14,032 nt of DNA from positions 1 to 14,032 of the forward strand of contig RPPU01000044.1 in the NCBI GenBank assembly GCA_003819975.1, read 5' to 3'. Made by a program: the position numbers and the translations under genes. Numbering within the stretch: the first letter of the stretch is position 1; each line of letters starts with the position of its first letter. Below, piece by piece: positions 13,279-14,032 of this stretch. The stretch comes from Desulfobacteraceae bacterium. Lineage in GTDB: Bacteria; Desulfobacterota; DSM-4660; Desulfatiglandales; HGW-15. The notes beneath the pieces are model-generated. The model did not search any database. It was not told the origin of the DNA and saw only the letters and a list, made by a program, of their open reading frames with translations.

Positions 13279-14032
13279 ATTCCTTAAATCCGTAGGTCGT
13301 CCACTTCGAAAGGACCTTTTCCCGAATTTCCTTCGGATATACATTGTTAAACGATACCTTGATCGGTATGTCGGCCGCCGGCCAATCCAGCGGGAAGGTA
13401 CAGTCAAAGACAACTTTACCGGCTACACCCAGACGTCTCTCCGCCGGTGTGGCATAGGGGTTCAACGGAGTGCCCACGCCGGATTTCTCGATCCGGATGC
13501 CGTTGACCGGATGGCATTTGGTGCTGAGGGCATGGATCAGTTCATCTTTGTCGTAGATATCCGTTTTTTCGTCTACAACGACAACCATATGAAACCAGGG
13601 TCCCAGCTTGCTGCCGAATATAAGTTGACCGATTTGGGTCGCTATGTTCGCATAAGCAGGTCTGACGCCCACGACGACAAGATGGTGCGTTGATTCGGGG
13701 AGCATGTACACGCCGGTGATCGGGAGGCCCTGGTCCCGCAACATTTTTTCCATTTCAAGGGCCAGAGAAAAAGACCGGAGAAGCTGTCCCTCATCCGTCG
13801 GCACGCCCATGTTGGAAACGGCCATAATGGGTTTTTTCCGCATGGTGATCGCCTTGACCCGGTACACGGTTCTTTTTTCCCGCGGACTGGTCCGGTAACC
13901 CGTATACTCTCCGAAAGGCGCTTCCTCTATCATCACATTGGGCACGATCACGCCTTCAATAATGATCTCGGCATGAGCCGGGACGTAAAGATCGCTGGTG
14001 ACGCACTTGACCACTTCCACCGGTTCACCCAT
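13277..14032 (-). CDS. UbiD-family carboxylase subunit, C-terminal part (phenylphosphate carboxylase beta-like)
   Basis: The last 251 residues of a second UbiD-like protein; the N-terminal half lies beyond the window end. The Met at the window edge is internal (the preceding part of the family fold is missing), so it should not be taken as the start. Features are AEIIIEGVIVPN, then the catalytic block EEAPFGEYTGY, in which both family Glu residues are kept, unlike the downstream paralogue. Further on come PIMAVSNMGVPTDEGQ, HHLVVVGVRPAY and a C-terminus with VVFDCTFPLDWPAADIP. Stop is TAG at 13277-13279. It heads the visible operon UbiD-like, gamma-like, UbiD-like, UbiX, RibK. Expected partner of the downstream UbiD-like subunit in a hetero-oligomeric carboxylase. 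Confidence 0.88.
   Translation of the reverse strand: MGEPVEVVKCVTSDLYVPAHAEIIIEGVIVPNVMIEEAPFGEYTGYRTSPREKRTVYRVKAITMRKKPIMAVSNMGVPTDEGQLLRSFSLALEMEKMLRDQGLPITGVYMLPESTHHLVVVGVRPAYANIATQIGQLIFGSKLGPWFHMVVVVDEKTDIYDKDELIHALSTKCHPVNGIRIEKSGVGTPLNPYATPAERRLGVAGKVVFDCTFPLDWPAADIPIKVSFNNVYPKEIREKVLSKWTTYGFKE

Noticed and set aside
1..14032. CRISPR arrays, tRNA or rRNA genes, transposase genes, phage genes
   Set aside because: None of the expected repeat spacing, conserved RNA motifs or protein signatures was seen on either strand.

Overview
The window looks like a chromosomal piece of an anaerobic, Gram-negative bacterium of the deltaproteobacterial (Desulfobacterota) type. This is inferred from gene content only: a TRAP transporter binding protein with a TatT-like lipoprotein, an FmdB zinc ribbon, a probable selenoprotein read through UGA, and a UbiD-type carboxylase operon of the kind used for anaerobic aromatic metabolism. 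Base composition is roughly balanced, except for an AT-rich stretch near 4650-5000. There are no rRNA or tRNA genes, CRISPR arrays or intact mobile elements.

Left part (1-4422), mostly minus strand. In transcription order: a secreted TPR protein overlaps a TatT-like TPR lipoprotein; then come an FmdB-type zinc ribbon and a very small membrane protein whose frame runs through an in-frame TGA. Downstream, across an oppositely oriented TauE/SafE permease gene, lie a truncated OmpA-like domain and a DctP-type TRAP solute-binding protein that runs off the window start. The binding protein and TatT suggest a periplasmic solute uptake system. The small gene at 1771-1950 is the most unusual item. Its TGA is followed by an in-frame hairpin with a GGUC apical loop, placed much as in the E. 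coli fdhF SECIS, and the frame then continues for 30 codons with a Cys five residues after the putative Sec.

Middle (4423-5003) is an intergenic stretch between divergent gene sets. It holds a GC-rich, hairpin-forming block, a 13-bp long-range inverted repeat, operator-like dyads and an AT-rich tract.

Right-middle (5004-10510), plus strand: a PaaI-type hotdog thioesterase, a metallo-beta-lactamase-fold hydrolase, an alpha/beta hydrolase, a Do-family periplasmic protease, an aspartate kinase with two ACT domains, and a protein ending in a macro-domain-like segment, probably with a TTG start. These are largely housekeeping functions, closely spaced and co-oriented.

Right end (10701-14032), minus strand: a tight operon of a UbiD-like subunit (cut by the window end), a phenylphosphate-carboxylase-gamma-like small subunit, a second UbiD-like subunit, a UbiX flavin prenyltransferase, and an archaeal-type (DUF120) CTP-dependent riboflavin kinase homologue. 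The UbiD/gamma/UbiD order resembles what I recall of the ppcB-ppcC-ppcA arrangement of phenylphosphate carboxylase. The two distal genes would make FMN from riboflavin and then prenyl-FMN, the cofactor of the UbiD-like subunits, so one transcript would encode both the apoenzyme and a dedicated cofactor line.
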